From assembly GCA_001655205.1 (NCBI GenBank), contig LPNZ01002062.1, positions 1 through 26,314 on the forward strand: DNA of 26,314 nucleotides, in the 5' to 3' direction. Each line of letters opens with the position of its first letter. Position 1 is the first letter of the stretch. Positions 10,825 through 21,200 of the stretch are shown piece by piece. The translations under genes and the position numbers were made by a program. Under the pieces are notes generated by a model. The model had not been told where the DNA came from. It saw only the letters and a list, made by a program, of their open reading frames with translations, and did not search any database. Origin of the DNA: Lenisia limosa (taxonomy: Eukaryota; Breviatea).

Positions 10825-11147
10825 TCTGGAGAATTACAGACTATTTAAAGCAACCTTAAACGTGAATACCTTCTATTTCGTGCTTAAATATTTAAAATAC
10901 AGATATATATTTTGTTATTATGCTAAGAGAGGGACGAAAAAAAAAAAAAAAACGCTTTCAGTACGGTAGCGGTANNNNNNNNNNNNNNNNNNNNNNNNNN
11001 NNNNNNNNNNNNNNNNNNNNNNNNGGCAGAAACAAAGACGCAAGAAGGCGTGTAATGCTATAAAAGAAAACGAGTCACAACAGAAGAAAAAAACAAAAAA
11101 AAAACAAAAAAGCTGGAGCGTTGCACGACTGTGCTCCAACATATCAT
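10825..11147. promoter_or_regulatory. Divergent spacer with assembly gap
   Basis: This 323-nt spacer lies between opposite start codons. It contains an A16 run (about 10937-10952), a 50-N gap (10975-11024) and a second A-rich tract (11082-11110). No named motif was found. The gap prevents a full reading of either promoter. Confidence 0.4.
10975..11024. other. Assembly gap (50 N)
   Basis: Run of N in an intergenic region, beside homopolymer A tracts that may have broken the assembly. Confidence 1.
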
Positions 11148-14100
11148 ATGACTGTCGTCTGGTTTATCAGCCTCTTCCTTGTGTTAGTTTCACTGGCAAA
11201 GAATGTTACAGGTAAGATTTAGGTGTAATTTATTGGTCTAGCTGCTCCCGCGGATGATTTGTCATGTGAGCTTCCTCAGTTCTCGGACTACTTCTCAGCT
11301 ACCAACTGTCTCCAATCCATTCCTCTCCAAGACAAAGAGGATTATTTGAAGGTTTGTGCCCAGCATTGCCTCCAACTTTGTAGACTATTGATTCCATTTT
11401 GACACTTATGGAAAGCTACCCCTTTCCAGAGAAGAGCATGCATACAATTCAACAAGTTCTTGACCTCAAGGAGCAAGTTCAGGAAGGCCTCATTGAGTCT
11501 GATACCGTTTTTCAAACTGTGGGCTTGGTTAAATAAAACCTTATTTTTTAGCTGCTTTCCCATGCTTTTATTAGCTTAAATGATGGCATGACTCGCTATG
11601 TGAAGCCAATCGAGTACCAGAAGCTGATAATGAGGTTACCCATTACCCTCAACGAAGGCATAATCGACAACCAGCAAGTTATCACAGGTTCTTTTCATGA
11701 AAAAGTTTGCCAGCTTCACTTACATACTTCTGATACCTGATTGTGTAAATTTATCTTTCCAGTATGCTGAAATTTACGACCAAATTTATGGATATGGTGC
11801 AATTGGTATCCTCAAAAGTTCACTCAATGGAGACTTCGTGATCACCGAGGTAAGTCTTTGCTTTTTTGGCACTGTTAATGGGTCAGATTGAAGATCAGCC
11901 AGCTATGGGATACCTTGCGGATTTTGCAAATAGAATGGTGAGGCATATACCCCTGTCTTTGGTTAATGATACTAGGTTGGATACAGTAGCGACAGTGGAA
12001 CGCGTTTTAATTTATCAGTGTTTGGTTTTGGCAAAGAGTTTTATGGCCTTTTTTCCCATCGTCCTCTTGTAAGTGCTCGAAATGCTTCTTATTAAAAAGG
12101 CAATTATGGCAACTCCCGCACTACCAAGCCTGAGATTCACGCTTCAATCTATTAATAAACCAATAAGACGCCATAGTGTTTCTTTAATGTGGATTACTGA
12201 GAAATTTAAAGATATTGTTGGTTGACTTACAAACTTATGATTAGGTCTTTGATACACGACTTGACAAGTACCCTAATGATCTTGCAATGTTGCAGTTCAT
12301 CTTTTCGGCCTCCTTTATGCAAAACAAGTAAGTTCAGAAGATCTAGTCTTATTCCCAAGGGAAGAGGACGAACCAAGGAGTGAGGTTGACTATTTCTACG
12401 AATTCGAGGTAATGGTGTTCTGAGTATATTGCTTTATTTTGTAGCTGCCTCTTCACATGAGGAGTTTTCTGAGCATAGACGATAGGTTTGAATATTGCTC
12501 GTTTATGATGGTAAAATTACCAAATAGCTCTTTATGATTATGCCCTAAAACCGGTTACCGTTCTAACATGTTTACCTCTAGCACTTGGTGGCATTTCACC
12601 GGCAAACGTGCAGTTCTTCGAATGAGAGCGTTCCCACCTGACATATATCATCAGCTGGCAAACATTCAAAGCATTGAAGCTGGAGTTGCTGAGTGTGCAA
12701 AAACCAAATGCCAAGAGCTCCTGATAGACTTACGGTCTAATAAGTTGGCTTGGGGCTCTACATAATTAGTATTGTTTTACCTGTTGTTTTTCTCTCTCAT
12801 CAATTTTTAGTGGAAATGACCTTTGTTTTGCCTTTGGATTTCTGCGGTACCTGTTTCCTTCCATCTTCGTAAGCTTGGAGGAAAACTTGATATTTGACAA
12901 CTTTAGAGTCTTCCTTTAAGTGATATCAAAAGGAGTGACATTAATTTGGCACTTGCAGAAGCTGCTGACACCCATATGAATGCGCACCCTGAAAGCATAA
13001 GTAAGGTTTCATTGAATTCCTCTAACATATCTAGAATGCAATGTAAATCCCCTTGATAACGGTTACTTCGTTCCCTGTTTATGGTTGGTAGTAAGCGCCC
13101 ATTTTTATCAACTACTAACCATCATATGTATCGTATTACCAGTCAAAATATATACCAGAAAAGGAGGCTTGCATATAATTAACCTCTAGGAATCATCCTA
13201 TAACGGGAGAAATGTACACCAATTCAAGTTACATGAAACCACAAAGGCTGAAAAGCGGAGAATCAACTGGCTTCTCACAGTATATCACTGTAAGTAAATC
13301 AGTACACTATATGATATGATATGAATGAGATATAGTTTAGTATATTATGTGTAAATGTTGTGCCTCCCCAGCATACCTACAAGGAATCAATATACTTAAC
13401 AAGTCTTAGGAAAACTGCGAGGCAACGTTTTCCCTTTGGTCTCAGCCGCTGAAACACCCAATATTGCCGCCAAGGAACATTACAATTGTGACCAATGGAT
13501 TATGTGGAGGGGCTTGTGGGCTGATGACAAGGCACATCAAATCAGCAAAGGTAGGGAATAATGTATATTTTTTTAATATTGACTTTCAGGTTGCTAGAAC
13601 TGCCACAGTTGGTGGAATGAATGCCTGGGAAATGTCAACAACAAGGTTGGCTTGGTTGAAAAGATATTTTTAGATATGAAGGGTTTAACTTTTGCAGCTA
13701 CTCTGGAAATGAGGCTATTTCATTGCAGCAATTACATGATTATGCCCATTTTTTGGGGGTAGAAAAGGAATTAAAAGAAAGAAAAATTCTCCCAGATATT
13801 CTTCCAAGGAAAGCAATTTTTCGAGTTAGAACAAGACAAAATTATCCTTTTGGTGGGTGCAACTTTTATTATTGACATGTAATCTCGTAATTCTTTTCAG
13901 AAACAAACATGTCATCTCATCCCAAAATGCCACAAAGTTCAGAATACTCAGGTACGTATGTCTTGGTCTTATTTTATCTTAAGATTTTCGTCCTCCTTTC
14001 CCCCTAACTCTCACTAATTCACGCAACTCATTGAAGCACATCAACTATACAGCGACAATTAGTAATCTTTATACCTCGGTATGAGAGGCTTCTTCTTGAT

Positions 14101-14743
14101 GTTGTAGACTTTTGATTTGTACGATATGTGCGCAGCATGGGAAACAATCCCTTGTGCTGTTCAGGTTTGTCTACAAATAAGTCGTTTCATCTTTAGAATG
14201 GAGATGCAATCCATCCTTGTGAAGGATTGAGTTTCAACAAAAACAAATGCTTAGTTACTCGCTGTGACATGGGTTATGAAATATCTCTTGATGGGTAGGT
14301 TCCCCTGAGAGCAGTCCTTTACTCTTCACCAGGTCAGCGTGTCAGGAATGTCGTCTTGGTTGGTATAGCAACTCATCTGGAATTGAACCCTGTGTGAAAT
14401 GCCCAAACCGAGTCAGCCATAGGTATAGCCAATATTATTTACGTTTACTTTCATAGTCAATTTGTTTCCGAAACTCTTGATGGACAGGCAGCCTCCAAAA
14501 CCAGCCTTTGTCCTTACAAGTGCAATGAGGGATATGAGGTATGGCTTCATCTTGATTCTTACAGTAAAGGGAGAGGAATGCCTGTCAATATTTTCATCCT
14601 GGAAAGTGATGGCTGTGGCGTTGGCCATGGTCTTGGTTGGAATGTTTGTCGGAGGAATTGCGGTCACTTCAGTCATGTTCCGACTACTGAAAAAGCCAAA
14701 TACGGTGCCAGAGAGTGTTCCATTACTCTGTGATATTGATTAG
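11148..14743 (+). CDS. Type I membrane ectoprotein with S41-peptidase-like domain, probably catalytically dead
   Basis: An N-terminal signal peptide (MTVVWFISLFLVLVSLA) leads into a domain like the CPAF/tail-specific S41 proteases of fungi and amoebae. Landmarks in order: SLNDGMTRYVKP (11570s-11600s), VLRMRAFPPDIYHQ then ELLIDLRSN (12608-12740), GNDLCFAFGFLRYLFPSIF (12812-12868), ITIVTNGLCGGACGLMTRHI (13479-13538), then ATVGGMNAWEM. Next come Cys-rich modules: CLVTRCDMGYEISLDG, ECRLGWYSNSSGIEPCVKCP and CPYKCNEGYE. A membrane span follows (VALAMVLVGMFVGGIAVTSV), with a tail of about 22 residues ending TAG. Active family members have His in the DAHT-like motif and Ser in G-x-C-x-S-x-C; here these are Met and Gly. 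Early exons are firm (11148-11211, 11242-11351, 11384-11518, 11552-11677, 11763-11849); the splicing of 11937-13440 is uncertain. It is likely a cell-surface binding or scaffold protein. Confidence 0.75.
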
Positions 14744-15245
14744 CTGGTCCGGATTGGTCCGTGTGGGATCCTTTTTCTTAATGTTTCAAACAAATTCTGG
14801 ACTACGAAGATCTTCAGCTTGTGCCATGCATGGTATTATGTATGTGGGTAATTCATTCCCAACATTATCCTTGGTGATTTTTTTGAGGATTTATTCAATA
14901 AATTTGGAAGTTTGTGATAATATTTTTTTTATCACTAGTTTTACCATTATATATTGTCTATCTTGTCATGATGCCTTTCCCCTTGATTTACTTTCTAGGG
15001 GACTCTTCACTTATGTTTTTTGTATCAATATAATATTTCTTTCCAATGGGATCTTTTCAATGAGATATTGATAAATATTGGGTGAAACACAGCTATTCTT
15101 GAACTCATCACATAATATGATATATATCTGGATTACCGCTGATCGGTGATGAATAAGAGCCACTTCGCGACAAAGATAGAACGTTTCTCAAATGGAAAAT
15201 GAAATCAGTCCATTAAATAATACTAAAACCCATACCCAGAAGAAA
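14744..15245. other. Convergent AT-rich intergenic region
   Basis: 502 nt between the stops of the S41-like gene and the RabGAP gene. It is T-rich and should hold both 3' UTRs. An open plus-strand frame to 15071 is hydrophobic low-complexity translation of T-rich DNA and has no coding character. Confidence 0.45.
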
Positions 15246-16829
15246 TCAGTTAACAGCGAGCGTCTTTTGGGCACTACTGTAATGCTCCTTGATTTCTTTT
15301 CGCTTCAATCCCATTCCGAACGCAGATTTGAACAAATCATCAGCCTGATATGATTAGTTCAGCATACTAACACACACCATGAATGATGTAATATCATACG
15401 ATATAAAATCTCAGCATACCTTGCATAAATGCTCTGGGACATTTTGGAGCATCGGTAATAGTTCACACGGATCAGAGAGTTGAAGTATCACAGGTTGGCA
15501 TCTCGTCATAAGAGCCACACCAACTCTGTAAATCACCTGATAATTAGAATGAAGAAAGGACGAACAAGCATACCTTCACGCCTTCGAAGAAATATGCATC
15601 CCATATCCTCAGAACTGTGTCCATTGTAAGTGATGTTGTGAAGAGGGTCATGAACCACTTCAAGGTGTACATTGAAGGGTGAATTCCTCCCTCATCCTTG
15701 GAAGTAAAAAAAAACAAGAAAAAACATGCAAGGAGAAGGAGGGGGTAGGTGAACAATAGCTTACAATGGCATTTGCTACTTTACGGTTTTTGGCATGGAG
15801 AAGTTGGCGAAAAGTTTCAACATCGAGTTGTTCTTGTGACAGTCTTTTGCGATAATAGCCTCTGAATCCATGATAATATCGTTTGAGGACAAACCTGAGG
15901 TATTGGGGACCTTCCAACAAAGAGAACAGGGTCCAAAAGGCTTCCTCTTCAGCCATATGCATCAACAGGATGCCAACAATGAAGGCCATACCCTACACAT
16001 GAGATCCGATACAACGAAAAAGACACTCACTTGGCAGTAACCAACAACAGGATTGATAATAGCATATGCTCTTAACACTTTCGAGAGGCTCTTTTGTCTG
16101 TGCAGATAATCAGAAAACAAAAACCAATCGCCTTACCCGTCTCCTTCCGCGTCTTGAAATTGTTCATATTCAGGAAATGTTCGATGGATATCTCGGGAAA
16201 TAGTCCCCTCAACAGTCTCATCCCCTTCTTGTTGACTCATTCTCTAAGTAATAATAAAATAATAATACAAAAAGGTAATCATGTCGTTAACACTGAATCT
16301 TTGCAGTAAAGTCTCTATTGAAACTAGGATAATAGACTCCACGGTTGAAAAGTAAAAATAGAAAACATCCACAAAAAAGTGAATCAATCTCTTCACTCAC
16401 CTCAAAAAGATCTGGGTTTGCGAGAAGATGTTGATTGGCGCCTAATCTGTTACACATCCAGGACAGGCAACACAATTTATTATTTCTCGCCATACCAGAT
16501 AAATAGAGCCACGCTCGTCCTCTAACTGAAGGGGGGATTCCTTTGCGACATCTGTTCTTTAACTACAGGATTAACATGAAGTTGGAGGGGTGGGGAGGAG
16601 GGGGGGTACTTTGTCCAGCCCTTTCAAAACTGAGTAAATCACTACCTTTTTAAGTTTAGCTCCCTTTTGCCACTCGGTCCAATTGGACAACATCGCCTCC
16701 CATTTCTTCTCCCTTGATTCATTTTTTTTTGTAGGACTTTCCAAAGCTGGATTCTCCTGTGATAGTTAGAATTATATGGGGAACACTAAGTGTAAAGGGG
16801 AGATTAGAACCCAAGGAGAGCCCTACCAT
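15246..16829 (-). CDS. TBC1D10/EPI64-like Rab GTPase-activating protein
   Basis: TBC proteins speed GTP hydrolysis by Rab GTPases on membranes. Eleven exons give 309 aa: 16829-16827 (ATG only), 16756-16646, 16562-16496, 16441-16401, 16243-16137, 16097-16031, 15992-15895, 15861-15765, 15696-15574, 15536-15420, 15344-15246. All phases agree and the stop is TGA. The TBC domain fills nearly the whole protein: CRKGIPPSVRGRAWLYLSGA (residues 42-61), ISRDIHRTFP (89-98), then VGYCQGMAFIVGILLMHM, EEEAFWTLFSLLEG, MYTLKWFMTLFTTSLTMDTV, LRIWDAYFFEGVKVIYRVG. Both catalytic fingers are present: Arg95 in I-x-x-D-x-x-R and Gln132 in Y-C-Q. The R-C-R-K-G-I-P-P-S motif and the F-x-E-G-V-K-x-I-x-R-V-G block are closest to the TBC1D10 subfamily. 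It lacks the long C-terminal PDZ-ligand tail of EPI64. Target Rab unknown. Confidence 0.88.
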
Positions 16830-17113
16830 ATCCGATAAATAACTCTGCTTCTTCTTTCCTCTTTTTTTACTCTGCTCCTATAAAATCCCAGCTGAACAAA
16901 CTCAACACAACCACAACTCCCAACAACCTCAATAACTTCTTGCTTTTTGGAAAAACTGAAAAATACATCAAAATCTGGGGGTGAACCAATCCAGCCCTAT
17001 AACTATATTTAATGTTGTGTGAAGTAATATGAATGAGATGAGTGTAAAGCATGCCAAAAGTGTAGATTGAAACTGTATCAAAACAATAAATAACAAGAAA
17101 TGAAGACCGAAAA

Positions 17114-20100
17114 CTACTCTTCGTCAGAGTCGACAGGAGAAGATACGTTGTTCTTGACGGGGACAACAGGGGCACCGTTAGCTCCAATAAGGCCAGAGGC
17201 GGTGTTGAAGAGGTTGATGGGAGAGGAGCCATCGGTGATGAGGTAGCCGTTGAGTCCGAGGCCTTNNNNNNNNNNNNNNNNNNNNNNNNNNNNNNNNNNN
17301 NNNNNNNNNNNNNNNNNNNNNNNNNNNNNNNNNNNNNNNNCATCTCGGGGCCGGCGCGGGCGATGGCGGTGATGGTGTCGGCACCGATAGCGTCAACCAC
17401 GTCCTTGAACTTCTTAGCTTCAATGCTGGCGAGCTCACGAGCACGGGTAATCTCGATCTCGTTCACGGCCTTCTGGTGGGAAACCTATAGGGGGTCAAAA
17501 CGGTGTTCTTTCCAGAAAAAAAGCAGGCTAAGAAGCGTTTCATTCAATAGTACAGAATCCCACCTCGTTCTCCTGGGCGTGACGGATGCGGTTGAGTTCA
17601 CCCTCAGCCTCGAGTTCCATAGCCTGGGCGCGGAGACGGGCTTGGGTAACAGCAGCTTCTCCCTCTGCAATCGTTAGACAGGATCAGAGACAATGTGATT
17701 GATTCGAAACCGAAAAAGGTCAACGCAAGAAGAGAATGGATAGCCTACCGATTTGAGCGGCCTCAGCGCGGGCCTGAGCCTCAGCCTTAGCCTGTCCGGT
17801 AGATTCGACAGCAGCAGCCTATTATCTGTCAGGAAACACTGAAAGACACAAGGATTTATAAAAATTCAGAGAAATGAATAACAATTGAATTGTACACACC
17901 TGGGCTTGGAGCTCGAGAAGTTGGCGCCTGTTGGACTCAGCCTCGGCCTCATCCTTGATACGTTGGCGCTCAAGACGACCACGAGCCTAAGCAGTCAAAG
18001 GAGGAAAAGGGAGGGAATGGCTTAAATGATCTTTCAATACAGTGCAAAAAAGGGGGCAGCAAACCTCCTGCTCAAGACGCTCAGCCTCATGGCGTGCAGT
18101 GGCTTCCTGGGCGTTGGTTGTGATTGAGATAGCAAGCTGGACGGACTTGAGAAGCTCCTCGCGGGTCTTGACGTCGACGGGCTCAACGGATTGGATATCA
18201 ACTAAAGAGTCAGTCAGGCATCAATATTCCACATTCAAAAAGTAGAGAAAAGAGCGCAAACCGTTGGTGATGTAAAGATCGTTCTCGGGGAAGTGGACGA
18301 AGTCCTTGATGGAGCCCTTGGAGTCGACACCGAAGACAGAGTGGCGGATGACGCGGGCGGAGTTACGGTGGAACTCGTCGAAGGAGCAAGAGGCAACGGC
18401 GGCACGGATGCGGCTACCGAGAGAAGCGGCAGTGTTACCAACAAAGTCAGCAACCTGGAAGCACTTGGCGGACTGGTCGTCGCGCTTGACCTCGAAATGC
18501 CTGATGGGTAAGAGCAAACAAAAAAAAACAATGGTACTCACCAGTTGTAAGAGAGCTGGAGCTGGAGACGGGCATGATCGGCGGTCTCGACGACGATGTA
18601 GTCGGTAAGGAAGTCGGGACCGAGGAGGAGGCAGATGGACTTGATGAAGTTGGGCTTCTTAGGCTTGCCACCCTGGAAAATTAACAATGTGATTGAAAAA
18701 CGAAATAAAAAATAGTAGTAATGACCAGCATACGGAGAGGGAAAGGACGGTGAACATCTCGTCGGGGCCGAGGAGGACAAGGTCGGGGCCGAAAACAATG
18801 CGAGGAGCCTTCTTCTTGAAATCGTAGACCTGAACGGCAGAATTGTGGGGGGCACGGAAGGTGACAACGCGGCTCTTGTCCTTGCGGCGGGCGTTGCCGT
18901 CCTTGTCAAAGTCGAAGACGGAAGTGTTGGTGGTCTTGGCGTTGGTGCCGCGGCCGGCAGAGGGGTCGAGGTCGCGAGCAAGAAGGTTCTCCACAACTTG
19001 GGGAAGGTCCTTCTCCCAGAGCTAAAGTGTCAAAAATCAGCAAGCAAAGACACAATCAGAATATAAGTTTTAGACAAGATCAAAGAAAAACCCTCCTACG
19101 GTTTCGTGCCACTTGAGCATGTAAGTCTCGCCAATGACGGAGCGAACGTGGCCGCTGCGGGTGTCACGGACGTAGATACCTTCGTTCACGTCGAGAGCAG
19201 TAGAGCTACGGCGCTCCACAACCTAAACAGTCAAAAAAAACGCAAAAAAAAAAGGCAGAACATATAATCACAACTGACCTTGACAGTGACGGGGGGAACG
19301 TATTCGCAAGGGCCAGTGATGAGCCAGAGGTCTCCAGGGCGGCGTTGGATAGTCTCTTCACCGGAGTCATCAGAGAAGGCCTCGACAGCCTTGAGGAGAA
19401 GACCGGACTCTTCAGAGAGGACGTGAATGGATTGGATGCCGGACTCGAGAGATTCACCGGGGAGGAGGAAGAAGGAAGTCTCTCCCTTGCGAAGGACGCG
19501 GGTACCAAGCTGGTTCTTGCCANNNNNNNNNNNNNNNNNNNNNNNNNNNNNNNNNNNNNNNNNNNNNNNNNNNNNNNNNNNNNNNNNNNNNNNNNNNNNN
19601 NNNNNNNNNNNNNNNNNNNNNNNNNNNNNNNNNNNNNNNNNNNNNNNNNNNNNNNNNNNNNNNNNNNNNNNNNNNNNNNNNNNNNNNNNAGTATTGGCGG
19701 TTTGTGAGGGTGGTGATCTTGATCTCGCCGGTGACCTCTTCGTAGATGTCGGGAATGTGAGACTCGCACTCGGCAGTGGTGATGATCCACTCTTCTCCAG
19801 CCTAAAAGGTAAAAACTAATAAAAAAAAAAAAAATAAGAAAGGAAGAAGCATTGGAAAGAAGCATTAGGCAAACCTTGCGGTTCTTGTTGAAGCGGTCTG
19901 TGAAGGTCTTGATGGCACGGAGGCCAAGGGCGCGGGAATCGGTGAGAATGTAAGCCTTGACAATGCTGACAACTTCTTCATAGACACCAGGAAGGTATGC
20001 GCCTTCACGACGGACGAGCCACTCTTCACCGTCCTTGCGAATGATGCCGTCGCAATCCTTAGTCTCACGACGGGCACGAAGGCGAAGAGCCTGATTTGGC

Positions 20101-20869
20101 TTGATCACCACTGCCTTGACGGTCTCAACGACCTTGACCTCAACACGGGGAGTGTAGGTACCAGGACCATGGAAGAGCCACTCATCATCAGTAACATAGT
20201 CATCAAAGTCACGAACAGCCTAGAAACAGATGAGAAGAATGTTGGAAGAAGGAAAAACTTACAGTAAGGCGGAGGGCGGTGTTTGCGCGGACAACAGTCA
20301 GAGGAAGAACCTTTCCGGGCATCTTTTCACCAGGAAGGAGAGCGAAAGGCTCCTGTTGGAAACCTAAAAATAGGTGAGGAAGGAAATTCAACGAAAAGAG
20401 CAAATCTCCACTAATCTTCCACCCACGGATTTCTTCATCACCATGACGAAGGCGAATCTGGCCACTCTTGTCGACAACGGGTTCGCCCTAAAAAAAATAA
20501 ATGGGGAAATTCAGGAAGCGCTAAAATTATTCAATATTACACATAAGTACCCTCAAAAGCCAAGCCAAAGCTCACATCAGCATCACGAAGAGCGGGGTTT
20601 TGAATAACTGCGTAATGGTTAGGTGGGATGATGGTCATCACCATAGGTCCGGCAACAACACGTTCATGATCAGCACGGGTAAACTAAAAGAAGATTAGTA
20701 CTTTCAATTGATGGAATTTGAAGGAAATGAAACGTAAATTGTATCATACCGTCTTAGGACCAATTTCCACGCGGGTAACATTGGAATTGAAGTCAGAAAC
20801 GTAGACATAGTGTTGGGGAAGCAGACGGATCACCGAAGGCTGGTTGCGTTCACTGTTGTTTGACGACAT
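17114..20869 (-). CDS. MVP: Major vault protein
   Basis: MVP assembles 78 copies into the vault, a very large cytoplasmic ribonucleoprotein shell. Fifteen visible exons: 20869-20750, 20683-20576, 20487-20427, 20363-20263, 20219-19875, 19801-19279, 19222-19100, 19021-18734, 18672-18542, 18500-18262, 18201-18065, 17986-17900, 17818-17749, 17664-17564, 17484-17114. About 854 codons are visible; human MVP has 893 residues. It begins [23 protein letters not shown] repeats follow ([48 protein letters not shown]), then the shoulder ([36 protein letters not shown]), the Ala/Glu/Arg-rich cap helix ([19 protein letters not shown]) and the cap end [20 protein letters not shown]. It ends in an acidic tail, SPVDSDEE. 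Two N gaps (19523-19689, 17266-17340) fall in exons but are longer than the protein needs. Codons are strongly C/G-ending, suggesting high expression. Confidence 0.97.
17266..17340. other. Assembly gap (75 N) in MVP cap region
   Basis: The gap lies between AIARAGPEM and [12 protein letters not shown]. By comparison with human MVP only about 7 residues are missing, so roughly 50 nt are extra. An unseen intron or a wrong gap size would explain the apparent frame break. Confidence 0.95.
19523..19689. other. Assembly gap (167 N) in MVP repeat region
   Basis: The gap lies between ITTLTNRQY and [12 protein letters not shown]. Human MVP has about 10 residues here, so the gap probably also contains an intron or is over-sized. 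Confidence 0.95.
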
Positions 20870-21200
20870 ATTGACGTATTCGGGAACGATAAATCAAAAT
20901 AAAGTGAATATTTTTTCAAATAAAAAAGTTTTTATAGTGCCCGGGTTACCCGGGCCCCCGAGCTTCGGGCCACTGGGCCACGGGCTACTTCTATTTTCAG
21001 ATCGCCAGATCATATGAAATAAGAAAAGCGCGCGCCCCTTTTGTCCTCTTCTTCTCCTTTAAATTGGTGGCCTATATCAAGGAAAAAATATAATAAATAA
21101 AGTTTGAAAGTGAAGAAGTAAGTCGAAAGTTGACAGAATCAGGTGTCAAGTCTGGTGGATAACATCATCTTGAGCATCGCCTTGAACATCACCACAAACA
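20870..21200. promoter_or_regulatory. Divergent promoter region, MVP / coiled-coil gene
   Basis: A 331-nt spacer between opposite ATGs. The MVP-proximal part is AT-rich, with a GC-rich palindrome cluster (20939-20985). Then come CGCGCGCCCC at about 21028 and AT-rich sequence up to the plus-strand start. It must serve both genes. No TATA box stands out. Confidence 0.5.
20939..20985. repeat. GC-rich palindrome cluster
   Basis: A 47-nt GC island in AT-rich surroundings. It holds GCCCGGGTTACCCGGGC (20939-20955; a perfect inverted repeat except for the 3-nt centre), CCCGA-GCT-TCGGG (20957-20969) and a direct repeat GGGCCACT/GGGCCACG (20967-20982). Together with its position between two divergent genes, this suggests protein binding sites or a stable hairpin in the MVP 5' leader. 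Confidence 0.6.

Noticed and set aside
13081-13122. Inverted repeat GGTTGGTAGT / ACTACTAACC in an intron
   Set aside because: The arms are short and contain a mismatch, and the right arm includes a branch-point-like CTAAC. Not enough for an element call.
14715-15071. 118-codon plus-strand ORF after the S41-like gene
   Set aside because: It overlaps the end of the real gene in another frame and is hydrophobic low-complexity translation of T-rich DNA.
17266-17340. Frameshift or pseudogene in the MVP cap
   Set aside because: The frame change occurs only across an N gap whose length is not reliable; sequence on both sides is well conserved.
18306-18608. Long plus-strand ORFs across the MVP gene (for example 18306-18608, 18293-18511)
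   Set aside because: They are antisense shadows of GC-rich MVP exons, run through its introns and have no recognisable domains.
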